Positions 8,402-17,448 of a DNA stretch of 64,000 nucleotides are shown piece after piece; position 1 is the first letter of the stretch; each line of letters begins with the position of its first letter. The notes below the pieces were generated by a model. It was not told where the DNA came from and did no database searches. It saw only the letters and a program-made list of their open reading frames with translations. The DNA is from Acinetobacter bereziniae LMG 1003 = CIP 70.12 (lineage in GTDB: Bacteria > Pseudomonadota > Gammaproteobacteria > Pseudomonadales > Moraxellaceae), in contig NZ_KB849756.1 in NCBI RefSeq assembly GCF_000368925.1, positions 1,255,515 to 1,319,514 of the forward strand. The letters run 5' to 3'. The position numbers and the translations under genes were made by a program.

Positions 8402-9262
8402 TTATTTCCATTCCATTTCGCCTGTGAGCACTTTAGAACTCAACTCCAAAGAACTTTCTTCAGCTAAATTTGGATATTTTTCCTTTAATGCAGCGATAAC
8501 TGATGCAGAATCTTTATGATCCTTTAAAACTTTATCGACATCCACAAGATATTGGTAAGTGAAATCAATGACTTGTGTTGCCTTTGGAATATCACCGATA
8601 TAATGCCCAGGAATAACAGCACTTGGGCTTAAACGCTTCATTTGTTTCAGTGTTTTCTTCCAAGCATCTCGTTGTTTTTCACTTTGTGTATCTGCTGTCC
8701 ACAAATGAATTCCAGAAGATACCCCTACCCCACCAAGAATGGTACGGTTATGTGGTACCCAAAGATAAGATGCATATTTGCCAGGTGATTTAATTTCAAT
8801 TTTTTCACCTTCTAATTCAATTGATTTTGCTTCAGTGGCATTCGGAACAATCACTTGAGTGGGTGCAGCATCTTTTAAAATCGGTCCCCAATAGGCGAAT
8901 TTACCAACTTTTGTGGCTTCAATATGCTTAACCACTTCTGGCGTAGCGATCACTTTAGCATTTGGAAAAGCTTGAACCAAAGGTTCTAAACCAAAGTAAT
9001 AATCTGGATCACCTGCGGTAATCACAATATATTGAAGATTTTTACCACTGTCTTGAATCAACTTGACCAAGTTTTTAGCATCATGCGTGCTAAATTGTGC
9101 ATCAACTAATATTGCATCCTTCTCCCCCGAGATTAGAGTCGAAGTCACAGGAAAAATACCCTGAGTTTGAGGGTTATACACTTTATAGGTAAGTTCTGTC
9201 GCAAATGCTGAGGCGCTCAAAGCAACTGAACTGACTAGAATAGATTTTAAAAATAATTTCAT
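8402..9262 (-). CDS. Exported metallo-beta-lactamase-fold protein with degenerate metal site
   Basis: The 286-residue product starts with a signal peptide (MKLFLKSILVSSVALSASAFA, cleavage expected near residue 21) followed by a metallo-beta-lactamase fold. The family's zinc-binding H-x-H-x-D-H should lie in VITAGDPDYYFGL, where residues 83-88 read A-G-D-P-D-Y; three histidines are gone and one aspartate remains. A late GH (VIPGHYIGD, near residue 219) is retained. It may bind metal differently or be a non-hydrolytic relative. It ends the operon begun by the CxxS thioredoxin-fold gene 4 bases upstream, which faces the HxlR regulator. Substrate unknown. Confidence 0.75.
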   Translation of the reverse strand: MKLFLKSILVSSVALSASAFATELTYKVYNPQTQGIFPVTSTLISGEKDAILVDAQFSTHDAKNLVKLIQDSGKNLQYIVITAGDPDYYFGLEPLVQAFPNAKVIATPEVVKHIEATKVGKFAYWGPILKDAAPTQVIVPNATEAKSIELEGEKIEIKSPGKYASYLWVPHNRTILGGVGVSSGIHLWTADTQSEKQRDAWKKTLKQMKRLSPSAVIPGHYIGDIPKATQVIDFTYQYLVDVDKVLKDHKDSASVIAALKEKYPNLAEESSLELSSKVLTGEMEWK

Positions 9263-9266
9263 TGCC

Positions 9267-9944
9267 TTATCTCTCTTTAGAATTAAATGAAGTTTTAAGT
9301 AATTGTTGCTCTACAAAACGTACCAAATCCTGTGGTTTATTATAAAAACCATGAATAGGAAGCTGACCAATCTCCGCATGTTGGTTTTCAAAAACCACTG
9401 TAGGAAAACCTTGTCCTCGTACACGTGATAACAGTTGACGTGTTTGATCTATGTGTTGATCTAGCTGATTTTGATCCACAGCTTCTAAGTATTTTGACCA
9501 CTGTTCAGGGCTAATACCCAGTTCAGCAACGAGCTGAGCAAGCACACTATATTGTGTGACATTTAAGCCTTTCAGATAGTAAGCTTGTTGTATTAAATTT
9601 AATAACACCATCATCGAATCATGACCCAGCGCCTGCTTGATACTTAACAATGCATGTGTTGCAGGAATTGAGTTCATCTTCAAGGTGCTGTCTTTGAGCA
9701 AGCCATTTTTATAATCGTCACCAAAGTTTACGCCAGTGAGTTGATGGATTTGCTCATCATAATGAATAATTTGTGCACGCATTGCAGCCGTCATTTGTGG
9801 TTGATGATCTTCACTATATAAACCACCAAGATGTAAGCGTTGAAGATTTGGAAAACCTTCCTCAATTGCATTTATCAAAGGCAATGCACCATAACTCCAG
9901 CCACAAATCGGATCAATAATCCAGTGCAGAATCGGAGACGCCAT
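9267..9944 (-). CDS. DsbA-like thioredoxin-fold protein with CxxS active site
   Basis: The 225-residue cytoplasmic-looking protein belongs to the DsbA/FrnE-like thioredoxin superfamily. The N-terminal motif reads DPICGWSYG, where relatives have DPxCxWCxG, so Cys14 remains but the second cysteine is Ser17. A later IGQLPIHGF and GQGFPTVVF contain the cis-proline region of the fold. A single active-site cysteine suits isomerase- or glutathione-type chemistry more than dithiol oxidation. I start at the ATG at 9944 (GGAAG seven bases upstream); the frame extends further without a ribosome site. It is divergent from the HxlR regulator gene and 4 bases from the MBL-fold gene. Confidence 0.8.
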   Translation of the reverse strand: MASPILHWIIDPICGWSYGALPLINAIEEGFPNLQRLHLGGLYSEDHQPQMTAAMRAQIIHYDEQIHQLTGVNFGDDYKNGLLKDSTLKMNSIPATHALLSIKQALGHDSMMVLLNLIQQAYYLKGLNVTQYSVLAQLVAELGISPEQWSKYLEAVDQNQLDQHIDQTRQLLSRVRGQGFPTVVFENQHAEIGQLPIHGFYNKPQDLVRFVEQQLLKTSFNSKER

Positions 9945-10025
9945 AAACTTCCTCTTAGAAATAGATAGACTTTCGAAATATGCAAAACACATTTCAGCTG
10001 ATATTTGTTATAGTAAAGAAGACAA

Positions 10026-10056
10026 TTACTTTTTGTAAGTACTTACAAAAAAGTAA
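10026..10056. promoter_or_regulatory. Probable HxlR-family operator in the divergent promoter region
   Basis: The half TTACTTTTTGTAAGT (10026-10040) is followed by ACTTACAAAAAAGTAA (10041-10056), its reverse complement apart from one extra A. The inner 22 bases (10030-10051) are a perfect palindrome. The TACT...GTAAGTA pattern resembles operators of YodB/HypR-type HxlR regulators of Bacillus. It lies between the regulator gene and the CxxS/MBL operon and could control both. Confidence 0.8.
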
Positions 10057-10078
10057 GTGACTTGATCTTGGAAAATCT

Positions 10079-10420
10079 ATGAAAACTGACACGTCCTGTT
10101 TAGCTGCAAATGTTTTATCAAAAAATTGCCCGTCTCGAATGCAACTAATGCATTTAACTAATCGTTGGGGCGTACTGGTGATGTTTTGTTTGAGAAGAGG
10201 CACGCATCGTTTCAGTGAATTGAGACGTAGAATTGATGGTATCAGCGAAAAAATGCTGACCCAAACTTTACGTGATTTAGAAAATGATGGTTTTGTTGTG
10301 CGTAAAGAATTTCCTGTCATTCCACCGCATGTTGAATACTCATTATCTGAAAATAAAGGCATTGAAGTCGCTGAAAAAATTTATGACTTGGTGCATTGGA
10401 TTGAGCAAAATAGCAATTAA
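10079..10420 (+). CDS. HxlR-family winged-helix regulator
   Basis: The 113-residue protein has the HxlR layout: a conserved cysteine near the N terminus (KNCPSRMQLMHLTNRWG, Cys at about residue 20), a winged helix (HRFSELRRRIDGISEKMLTQTLRDLENDGFVVRKEF, about 45-80) and a C-terminal dimer helix. HxlR members such as YodB and HypR sense electrophiles, quinones or disulfide stress through this cysteine; that is family knowledge, not shown here. It is divergent from the CxxS thioredoxin-fold / MBL operon across a clear palindrome. A hairpin follows the gene. Confidence 0.88.
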   Translation: MKTDTSCLAANVLSKNCPSRMQLMHLTNRWGVLVMFCLRRGTHRFSELRRRIDGISEKMLTQTLRDLENDGFVVRKEFPVIPPHVEYSLSENKGIEVAEKIYDLVHWIEQNSN

Positions 10421-10440
10421 GTTGCTTGCAGAATGATCCT

Positions 10441-10464
10441 AACGATCCTACCACGAGGATCGTT
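10441..10464 (+). terminator. Hairpin downstream of the HxlR gene
   Basis: AACGATCCT (10441-10449) pairs perfectly with AGGATCGTT (10456-10464) across a 6-base loop, 20 bases after the stop. There is no T-run, so termination is likely but not textbook. Confidence 0.5.
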
Positions 10465-10706
10465 GATTCAAAATTATAAATTAATTTTAACAGCCGTGTT
10501 TTTCCCCATGGTTAAACGTGGCGAGATGACACACTTAACGTTCACATTCTTTAAGATCTCACATTCGATTTGAGGTCGAACATAAATTCATTTGCAAAAT
10601 ATAAGATTATTTTTTTGTGAAGCAAACAAACGCGCTTAAATTACACAGAAATTATGACGGCTTAATAGATCAACACGTTTAATACTACAGTGCAAATCAA
10701 TTAGCA

Positions 10707-11921
10707 TTAATCCATAGATTTCGCAGCATTAAAACTTTTAATTTCATAAGGTAAACCGACATAGTTTTCTGCCAATGTGGTTAATCCAGCATTTGAATCT
10801 AAAATATAACTCAATTCAGCCTGTTTAATTTTATGATCAAACTCGCTTTCTGTTTCAAAACGATGCAGTAAATGCGTCATCCACCATGAAAAACGTTCCG
10901 CTTTCCATACTCGCTTCAAGCATTTTTCAGAATATTCTTCAATGCCTTTCTCCGAGTCATTGTGATAAAAATCAATCAAAGCATGTGATAAATAAGCAAT
11001 ATCAGAGGCTGCTAAATTTAAACCTTTTGCACCTGTAGGAGGTACTATATGCGCGGCATCACCTGCCAAAAATAATTTTCCAAATCGCATTGGCTCTGTC
11101 ACAAAACTACGTAAAGGTGCAATACTTTTTTCAAGGGAAGCCCCTGTTACTATTTTTTCACGGCTTTCTTCATCCAAACGATTTTTTAATTCATTCCAAA
11201 ATCTTTCATCCGACCATTCATCAACATGATCTGTCACAGGGACTTGCAAATAATATCGACTCCGTGTTTGAGAGCGCATACTACATAAAGCAAAGCCCCG
11301 TTCTGACTGCACATAGATCAACTCATTTGATACAGGGGGTACATCTGCAAGTACACCTAACCAACCGAATGGGTAAATCTTTTCAAAAGTTTTGATTTTA
11401 TCTTGAGGCACACTTGCACGACAAACCCCATGATAGCCATCACATCCTGCAATAAAATCACATCTAAGCTGGTACGATTGACCATTATGCTGAAAGCTAA
11501 CATACGGGTTTTGCTCAAAATCATGAATTTGTACATGCTCAGCTTCATAGTAAGTAGGTAAACCTGCCGCTTCACGAGCATGCATTAAATCTTTTGTGAC
11601 TTCCGTTTGTCCGTAAACCGTAACTTGCTTCCCCTGAGTTAATTTAGCTAAATCGACACGATGCTTTAAGCCATTGGTTAAAATTTCAATACCATCATGT
11701 GGCAGTCCAAGCTTTTTTAAGTTCTTGTCCACACCCGCTTGGGCTAATAAATCTACAGAGACCTGTTCAAGTATGCCTGCTCGAATGCGTGCAGCTACAT
11801 ATTCAGCACTACGTTGTTCAATAATCACATGGGAGATACCTGCTTTAAACAACAGTTGTCCAAGCAATAACCCTGCTGGTCCTGAGCCAATAATCGCAAC
11901 TTGTGTGGTTAAATTTTCCAT
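10707..11921 (-). CDS. pobA: 4-hydroxybenzoate 3-monooxygenase
   Basis: PobA is a cytoplasmic FAD enzyme that converts 4-hydroxybenzoate to protocatechuate with NADPH and oxygen, feeding the beta-ketoadipate pathway. The 404-residue product has the N-terminal dinucleotide motif (VAIIGSGPAGLLLGQLL, about residues 7-23), the DG motif (GCDGYHGVCR) and the second FAD motif (GKLFLAGDAAHIVPPTGAKG, near residue 285). The length matches the Acinetobacter enzyme. I start at the ATG at 11921 (GGAGAAAATATT upstream) over an upstream alternative. It is divergent from pobR with the PobR operator between them. The protocatechuate genes are not in this window. Confidence 0.95.
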   Translation of the reverse strand: MENLTTQVAIIGSGPAGLLLGQLLFKAGISHVIIEQRSAEYVAARIRAGILEQVSVDLLAQAGVDKNLKKLGLPHDGIEILTNGLKHRVDLAKLTQGKQVTVYGQTEVTKDLMHAREAAGLPTYYEAEHVQIHDFEQNPYVSFQHNGQSYQLRCDFIAGCDGYHGVCRASVPQDKIKTFEKIYPFGWLGVLADVPPVSNELIYVQSERGFALCSMRSQTRSRYYLQVPVTDHVDEWSDERFWNELKNRLDEESREKIVTGASLEKSIAPLRSFVTEPMRFGKLFLAGDAAHIVPPTGAKGLNLAASDIAYLSHALIDFYHNDSEKGIEEYSEKCLKRVWKAERFSWWMTHLLHRFETESEFDHKIKQAELSYILDSNAGLTTLAENYVGLPYEIKSFNAAKSMD

Positions 11922-11993
11922 AATATTTTCTCCATATCCTGACACTTAAATTAATTTCTTTGCTGTACTTTTGATATGGTGAAAACTGGATAA

Positions 11994-12030
11994 TCACCGT
12001 ATAGTGGTAACAATGACCGTATATCGGTCA
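11994..12030. promoter_or_regulatory. PobR operator: two tandem dyad elements
   Basis: Two related 17-base dyads lie between pobA and pobR: TCACCGTATAGTGGTAA (11994-12010) and TGACCGTATATCGGTCA (12014-12030). Their starts are 20 bases apart, about two helical turns. The second has perfect 6-base arms. PobR of Acinetobacter is known to bind repeated dyad sequence in this interval and to activate pobA with 4-hydroxybenzoate. Confidence 0.8.
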
Positions 12031-12054
12031 AATAGAATCGAGTAAGGATGAACG

Positions 12055-12864
12055 ATGAGATACGATTTAATCGAAAATAAAATTTCAGGTGAAACCATTA
12101 AGCAAGACGACTACATCGCTGGACTTGCCAAAGGACTGAGTTTACTTGAAGCTTTTGGTATTGATCGTCAAAAACTCAATTCGACTCAAGTTGCTGAACG
12201 TACTGGATTAAGCCGCACAGCAGCTCGAAGATATTTAAGAACTTTAAAATATTTAGGTTATTTAGAAAGTGATGATCATTATTTCTGGTTAACACACAAA
12301 GTATTACGCTTATCGAGCTCTTATCTGAGTTCTGCTCATCTGCCTAAAGTTGTACAACCAATTTTAAATTTATTGAGTGCACAAACAGGTTTGACTTTTT
12401 CATTGGTGGTTTTAGATGAACACGAAGTTGTGCCAATTGCACGAAGTTATTTACCCCAACAAGATAATCTACGCGTAAGTCCGTACGGCATGCATTTGGG
12501 TAATCGCTTACCTGCTCATGCAACTTCAACAGGTAAGGTTTTACTGGCAGCACTGCGTCCAGAAGAGCAAAAACAATGGCTGAACAAATATGGTTTAAAA
12601 AGACTTACTGCTTATACCATCCAAGATGAAACTCAGTTTTATCAAATATTGAATCAAGTACAAAAACAAGATTATTGTTTATCAAAAGAAGAGCATGAAT
12701 TCGGTGTTATTGCGATTGCCGTTCCTGTTTTAAATGGTCAAGGTGATGCGGTCGCAGCGCTAAACTGTATTGCAGAAACTCATCGGGTTACGGATGAACA
12801 ACTGCTTCAGCAAATTTTGCCTTTACTGAGAAATACAGCTTATGAATTAAGATGTATGATTTAA
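12055..12864 (+). CDS. pobR: IclR-type activator of pobA
   Basis: The 269-residue protein has an N-terminal IclR helix-turn-helix (TQVAERTGLSRTAARRYLRTLKYLGYL, about residues 44-70) and a C-terminal effector domain with the family signature (LPAHATSTGKVLLAAL and SKEEHEFGVIAIAVPV). In Acinetobacter PobR responds to 4-hydroxybenzoate and activates the divergent pobA while repressing itself. Start chosen at the ATG after AAGGATG. The size is that of the known Acinetobacter PobR (about 270 residues), and the divergent position supports the assignment over PcaU/PcaR relatives. Confidence 0.93.
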   Translation: MRYDLIENKISGETIKQDDYIAGLAKGLSLLEAFGIDRQKLNSTQVAERTGLSRTAARRYLRTLKYLGYLESDDHYFWLTHKVLRLSSSYLSSAHLPKVVQPILNLLSAQTGLTFSLVVLDEHEVVPIARSYLPQQDNLRVSPYGMHLGNRLPAHATSTGKVLLAALRPEEQKQWLNKYGLKRLTAYTIQDETQFYQILNQVQKQDYCLSKEEHEFGVIAIAVPVLNGQGDAVAALNCIAETHRVTDEQLLQQILPLLRNTAYELRCMI

Positions 12865-13109
12865 AATCATGCTTATATTTTAGCCTAATCTGTATCATTA
12901 TCCCTGCTCAATTGAATGAGATTGCTTCATATTCACCAAGCTTCGCCCGATTAAGCAATTCTCCATTTAATGGAAGAATATATTAATAATAAGCACTATT
13001 AACTGTTCGATCTTATTTGAAAAATATTGAGGCTCAATGACTTACCTCAATTAAATAAATTAAAAATTTAAAAAGAGCATAAATCTTTGTTGATTTTTAC
13101 CCTTATTTT

Positions 13110-13128
13110 AAATGATAATAATTATCAC
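13110..13128. promoter_or_regulatory. Fur box of the siderophore receptor gene
   Basis: The 7-1-7 dyad TGATAAT-A-ATTATCA (13113-13127) within AAATGATAATAATTATCAC closely matches the Fur consensus. It lies 28 bases upstream of the receptor start, where bound Fur-iron would block transcription. Confidence 0.85.
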
Positions 13129-13155
13129 TAACATCTTTATAAAAAATTTATTCCA

Positions 13156-15366
13156 ATGAAACTTTCAACACTAAGCTTATCTGTACGTCATGTTCTTTTC
13201 AGCTCTCTCACCTTGATCAGTTGTACCGCAATCGCAGAAGACTTCTCAACACAATTGCCAACAATCGAAGTAAAAGCTGATACAGAAAAAAACACGGGAT
13301 ATACTGAAAGAAAATCTCGAGCAGCAACGAAGCTTGATCTGACCTTAAAAGAAACGCCACAATCCGTAACGGTGATGACCAGCCAACATATCGAAGATCA
13401 AAATTTAAATACCGTTGAAGAAGTTTTATCACAAACACCTGGCATTTATGTACAACGCTATGGTGCACAAGGTGCAGTTGGGAATGGTGGAGAATACACT
13501 TTCTATTATGCGCGGGGAAATCAAATCTTGAACTATCAGGTAGATGGTGTAATGACCTCTCCTGCAACCAGTGGCAAAAATGGTTCATCTCTCAGCAATT
13601 TAAATCCCATTATTTATGAAAATATTACCGTACTCAAAGGTGCTGCTGGACTCACCAATGGTGCAGGTTATCCAAGTGCCAGTATTAATCTCAATCGTAA
13701 ACATGCAACCAGTACTACACCAACAGGTCAGATTCAACTCAATGTAGGATCAGATCAAGCGATTCGCTCAACGTTTGATGCGCAAAGTGCCTTAACATCG
13801 TCAGGAGAGGTCCGTGGACGAGTCGTCGCTGCTTATGGTCAAAGCAATTCATGGCGTGATTGGGGAGATCAACGTGATGCCACACTTTATGCAGTAGTTG
13901 ATGCAGATCTCAGCGAAAAAACGCAGTTCAGTGTTGGTTCTCTACTCAGTCGCTCTCGTCTCAATGGACAAGGTGTACACGGGATTACTGTATTTGGTGA
14001 TGATGGCACATTGATGCCGTTCAATCGTGAATTTAACCCCAATGCACGTTGGGCTTATAGCAATGTGGATACACTCAATTTATTTACTGAGTTAAAACAT
14101 GAATTCAACAATCGTTGGAAAATTCAAGCCAATTATAATTATACCAAACAAGACATTAATGCTTTATATGGTGTCATTGGTGTTGCCCAAGTCGACTACA
14201 CCAAAATGACTGCATCACTTGCAGCATCACAAAATGATTTCAGCCCAGAAGAACATAGCTTAGATCTTTCAGTCACTGGCGACTACTCTCTTTTGGGACG
14301 TGAACATGAATTAATGCTTGGTGCAAGTTATCAAAATCTAAAGAGTAATAACAATGCTTATGCAGGATATAGTAGTAAAGATACGATTAACTTAAACACA
14401 TGGAATGGGCAAATTGCTCTCCCGCCAGAAGCTCGCATTGCGACTGGTGTAAGTAATAAAGACTATCAGCAAAGTGGCTACTATCTTGCAACTCGACTTA
14501 ATCCGATTGATTCCTTACATATTATTGTGGGTGGGCGTTTGTCCAATTATGATTTAAAAACCCATTCTACAAATACAGTTAGAAATACAGTTTCAGATTC
14601 TAAAATCAAAGAATCCAATCAATTTACACCTTATGCAGGGATTACTTTTGATATCTCCTCATATCTTACTGCTTATGCGAGTTATACCAATATTTTCTTA
14701 CCGCAAACCAACCGTGATTATGCATACAATATGTTAGCCCCACAGCAAGGTGACAATTATGAAGGTGGGTTTAAAGCAAGTTTTTATGATGACCGATTAA
14801 ATATGAGTGCCGCTTATTTTCAAGCAAAAATGGATAATGTTGCTGAATCTGCTGGAAAATATAGTGATACAGATCAAGCTGTCATCAATGGATGGACAAC
14901 AGCGGGATCAACTTATTATCACGGCGTCAAAGGTGCAAAAACGCAAGGTTTTGAACTTGAAATTTCAGGGCAAATTTTACCTGAATGGAATATTCAAGCA
15001 GGCTATACCCAAGCTGAAACGAAAGATAAAAATGGTCAACGTATCAATACCGATCGCCCTACACAACAATTTAAATTATTCACCACCTACAACTTACCCG
15101 TGATGGAAAATAAATTAACCGTTGGTGCAGGTGTAAATTGGCAAAATGAATTTTATGATAAAAGTAAAACAGGTCTAAATTATGAAGCTTTTCGTCAAAA
15201 ATCCTTTGGCTTAGTTGATGTAATGGCTCGTTATGCAATCAACAAAGATCTTAATCTTGGACTAAATGTCAGTAATTTAACTGATGAAAAATACCGTCTA
15301 AATACGTGGGCAAATACTTATGGCGATCCACGACGTTATACCGCATCAATTCAATATAAATTTTAA
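13156..15366 (+). CDS. TonB-dependent ferric-siderophore receptor (FhuE/FpvA type)
   Basis: The 736-residue protein has a signal peptide (about residues 1-27), a short TonB-box-like TIEVKA near residue 36, a plug domain typical of siderophore receptors (KETPQSVTVMTSQHIEDQNLNTVEEVLSQTPGI split in the usual way, then YYARGN...YQVDGV) and a 22-strand barrel ending in the aromatic signature YTASIQYKF. It imports a ferric siderophore across the outer membrane using TonB energy. A Fur box lies directly upstream, and a probable siderophore esterase follows. No siderophore synthesis genes are nearby, so it may serve a foreign siderophore. Ligand unknown. Confidence 0.9.
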   Translation: MKLSTLSLSVRHVLFSSLTLISCTAIAEDFSTQLPTIEVKADTEKNTGYTERKSRAATKLDLTLKETPQSVTVMTSQHIEDQNLNTVEEVLSQTPGIYVQRYGAQGAVGNGGEYTFYYARGNQILNYQVDGVMTSPATSGKNGSSLSNLNPIIYENITVLKGAAGLTNGAGYPSASINLNRKHATSTTPTGQIQLNVGSDQAIRSTFDAQSALTSSGEVRGRVVAAYGQSNSWRDWGDQRDATLYAVVDADLSEKTQFSVGSLLSRSRLNGQGVHGITVFGDDGTLMPFNREFNPNARWAYSNVDTLNLFTELKHEFNNRWKIQANYNYTKQDINALYGVIGVAQVDYTKMTASLAASQNDFSPEEHSLDLSVTGDYSLLGREHELMLGASYQNLKSNNNAYAGYSSKDTINLNTWNGQIALPPEARIATGVSNKDYQQSGYYLATRLNPIDSLHIIVGGRLSNYDLKTHSTNTVRNTVSDSKIKESNQFTPYAGITFDISSYLTAYASYTNIFLPQTNRDYAYNMLAPQQGDNYEGGFKASFYDDRLNMSAAYFQAKMDNVAESAGKYSDTDQAVINGWTTAGSTYYHGVKGAKTQGFELEISGQILPEWNIQAGYTQAETKDKNGQRINTDRPTQQFKLFTTYNLPVMENKLTVGAGVNWQNEFYDKSKTGLNYEAFRQKSFGLVDVMARYAINKDLNLGLNVSNLTDEKYRLNTWANTYGDPRRYTASIQYKF

Positions 15367-15531
15367 AAATGAATTTGATTTAAAACGTCATTAAAGCACC
15401 ATGCATGGGTCCAGTCCCATCATGGTCAATACTCTAAGTATTGATTTACATATAATACCTGCTGCTGATTGAGCAAGTGTTTACTTTTTAAATTGGTGTG
15501 ATGACATCACAAATATAGAATGGATCTTTCT

Positions 15532-16593
15532 ATGATCAAGAAAACTTTTCTCTACTTGGCTTTGGGCGTATTGTCTATGCAAATCTCAATACCAAGTTTT
15601 GCGGATAGCAGCATCAAAATTGGAGAAACACACAACTTCGTGTCCACTGTATTAAATGAAAAAAGAGCAATTCAGGTCTATCTACCAGCCAGCTATAATC
15701 AATATCCCAATCAAAAATACCCTGTTGTATACCTTTTAGACAGTGAAAGTAACTTCCATTATGTGACAGGGATTATTGAAAAATTATCTAAGTCTCCTTA
15801 TCCCTCAATACCTGAAATGGTGGTTATCGGCATAGTCAATACAGATCGAGCACGTGACTTAACACCTACACCGCAAAAGCCTCAAATTAAAGAAGGACGG
15901 CTGATCGAAGGTAAAACTGGTGGAAATCTTGCTTTCTTTAATTTTTTAGAAACAGAGCTTATGCCTGACGTAGAAAAAAAATATCGTACTAATGGCTTAA
16001 ATGTATTGATTGGTCATTCTTTTGGAGGAATCACTGCACTGAATCATATGCTCAACGGTCACAAAAATATTCAAGCTTATATTGTGCATGATCCCAGTAT
16101 TTGGTGGGATGATGAAATCATGCTCAAGCGTTTTAAGGAAGTAAAGCACAAAGATTTTCAACATAAAAAACTATTCTTAACACAAGTCGGCAGCAGTGAA
16201 AATACCGCCAGTTTGGACAGCCATTACAATGGTATTCAAAAATTCAATCAATATTTAACTCAACAACCCTTTGCACATTTGAACTATAAATATATCCAAT
16301 ATGAAGGTGAAGATCACGGCACTGTACCATTGAAAGGTAACCTTGACGGTTTGCGTTATATTTTTGAAGGTATGCAGATCAATATTAAATCAATTCCTGA
16401 AAATCCAGATCTGGTCAAACAGCATTACACTCAACTCAGTCAAAATTTAGGCTTTGAATTACAACCGAGTGAAGTTTATTTAAATGCCGTTTTTGACTAT
16501 TTAAAACGCTCAAATAATCCTAAAGTAACACAACAGTTTCAGCGCTATATTCTGTCGATTTACCCACAATGGCAATCCAAAAGCACATCCTAA
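15532..16593 (+). CDS. Exported alpha/beta hydrolase, probable siderophore esterase (IroE/Fes-like)
   Basis: The 353-residue product has a signal peptide (MIKKTFLYLALGVLSMQISIPSFA) and an esterase-D-type alpha/beta hydrolase fold. The nucleophile elbow GHSFGG puts serine at residue 163; histidine in GEDHGTVP is at about residue 262. Proteins of this group (IroE, BesA, Fes) cleave ester bonds in ferric catecholate siderophores. I start at the ATG at 15532 (GGAT upstream) rather than 15520. It follows the Fur-controlled receptor by 165 bases, and readthrough from that promoter is plausible. A more general serine esterase role cannot be excluded. The C-terminal 70 residues are helical and of unknown role. 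Confidence 0.75.
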   Translation: MIKKTFLYLALGVLSMQISIPSFADSSIKIGETHNFVSTVLNEKRAIQVYLPASYNQYPNQKYPVVYLLDSESNFHYVTGIIEKLSKSPYPSIPEMVVIGIVNTDRARDLTPTPQKPQIKEGRLIEGKTGGNLAFFNFLETELMPDVEKKYRTNGLNVLIGHSFGGITALNHMLNGHKNIQAYIVHDPSIWWDDEIMLKRFKEVKHKDFQHKKLFLTQVGSSENTASLDSHYNGIQKFNQYLTQQPFAHLNYKYIQYEGEDHGTVPLKGNLDGLRYIFEGMQINIKSIPENPDLVKQHYTQLSQNLGFELQPSEVYLNAVFDYLKRSNNPKVTQQFQRYILSIYPQWQSKSTS

Positions 16594-17448
16594 AAGCTAG
16601 TTTTTCCTCATAGTATATGGCTGTCATTTTTATTCAATATAGGGTGGTATTTAGACCTCTACTACCACTCTGTCATTGCTTAAGTTGCTTATCTCTATAA
16701 TTCAAAATTAATTAATTTTTATTAAATAAATCAGACTATTGTGAATTCACTTCACCCCAAGATTATTAATTAAAACGATATATCCATCATTTTATTCAGA
16801 TCAGTATGCTTATCATAATTTAAACCTCTTACCATTCACTTTTTAAAATATACGATTCCACAAAAACAAAAATAAAATCACAAATTATTATTTTTACCTT
16901 ATTAAAATCACAAATTATTCATATAATGACTACAATTTATAATTCCACGATTAAAATAAGTCATACGCATTACTACTAAATAAAAAAAATTGAAATATTC
17001 ATATATTGGCTATAATTTACCTACGGATACACATTAGCAACAGCATTAAGACAAAAAATAAAACATAAATAAATTACCTAAATTTTCATATACTTAACAA
17101 AAATAAAAAGATAATAAAACTGCTTTAAAAGCAACAAAAAACTATTAAATTATTATAATAATTTTTTTAATTTAATTTAATTATTTAAATTTACTTATTA
17201 AAGATAGCCTCTAAATAATAAATTATTAGACAATTAAAACTGTAATCAATCATAAGAATGCAATCCCTTAAGAATAATTTTATATTCGCTGTATATTTAA
17301 ATTCAACAAAAAATGATGATGAAATAATTTAAATATAAACCTAAAAATTTACAGCGCTTTAACTAAATAGTATTTTCATTGAAGGCAAAAATTTAAATAT
17401 CTTATTTCATTATCAAATATAGATTAAATAATAAAGGTGGGCCGTAAA
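16594..17448. other. Long AT-rich region upstream of aspT with repeated motifs
   Basis: No gene was seen in about 850 bases. A hairpin after the esterase pairs GTGGTA (16644-16649) with TACCAC (16663-16668). Two direct repeats stand out: TAAAATCACAAATTATT at 16873-16889 and 16903-16919 (exact, 30 bases apart), and a 23-base unit starting ATTCATATAATGAC at 16917 and ATTCATATATTGGC at 16997 (20 of 23 identical, 80 bases apart). The rest is A/T-rich. It must contain the aspT promoter; the repeats may bind a regulator or a nucleoid protein. Confidence 0.6.

Noticed and set aside
9994..10362. 122-codon minus-strand frame over the HxlR gene
   Set aside because: It is an antisense shadow of a clear HxlR coding sequence.
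16594..17448. CRISPR array in the repeat-bearing AT-rich region
   Set aside because: Only two copies of each repeat, with irregular spacing and no dyad structure or cas genes.
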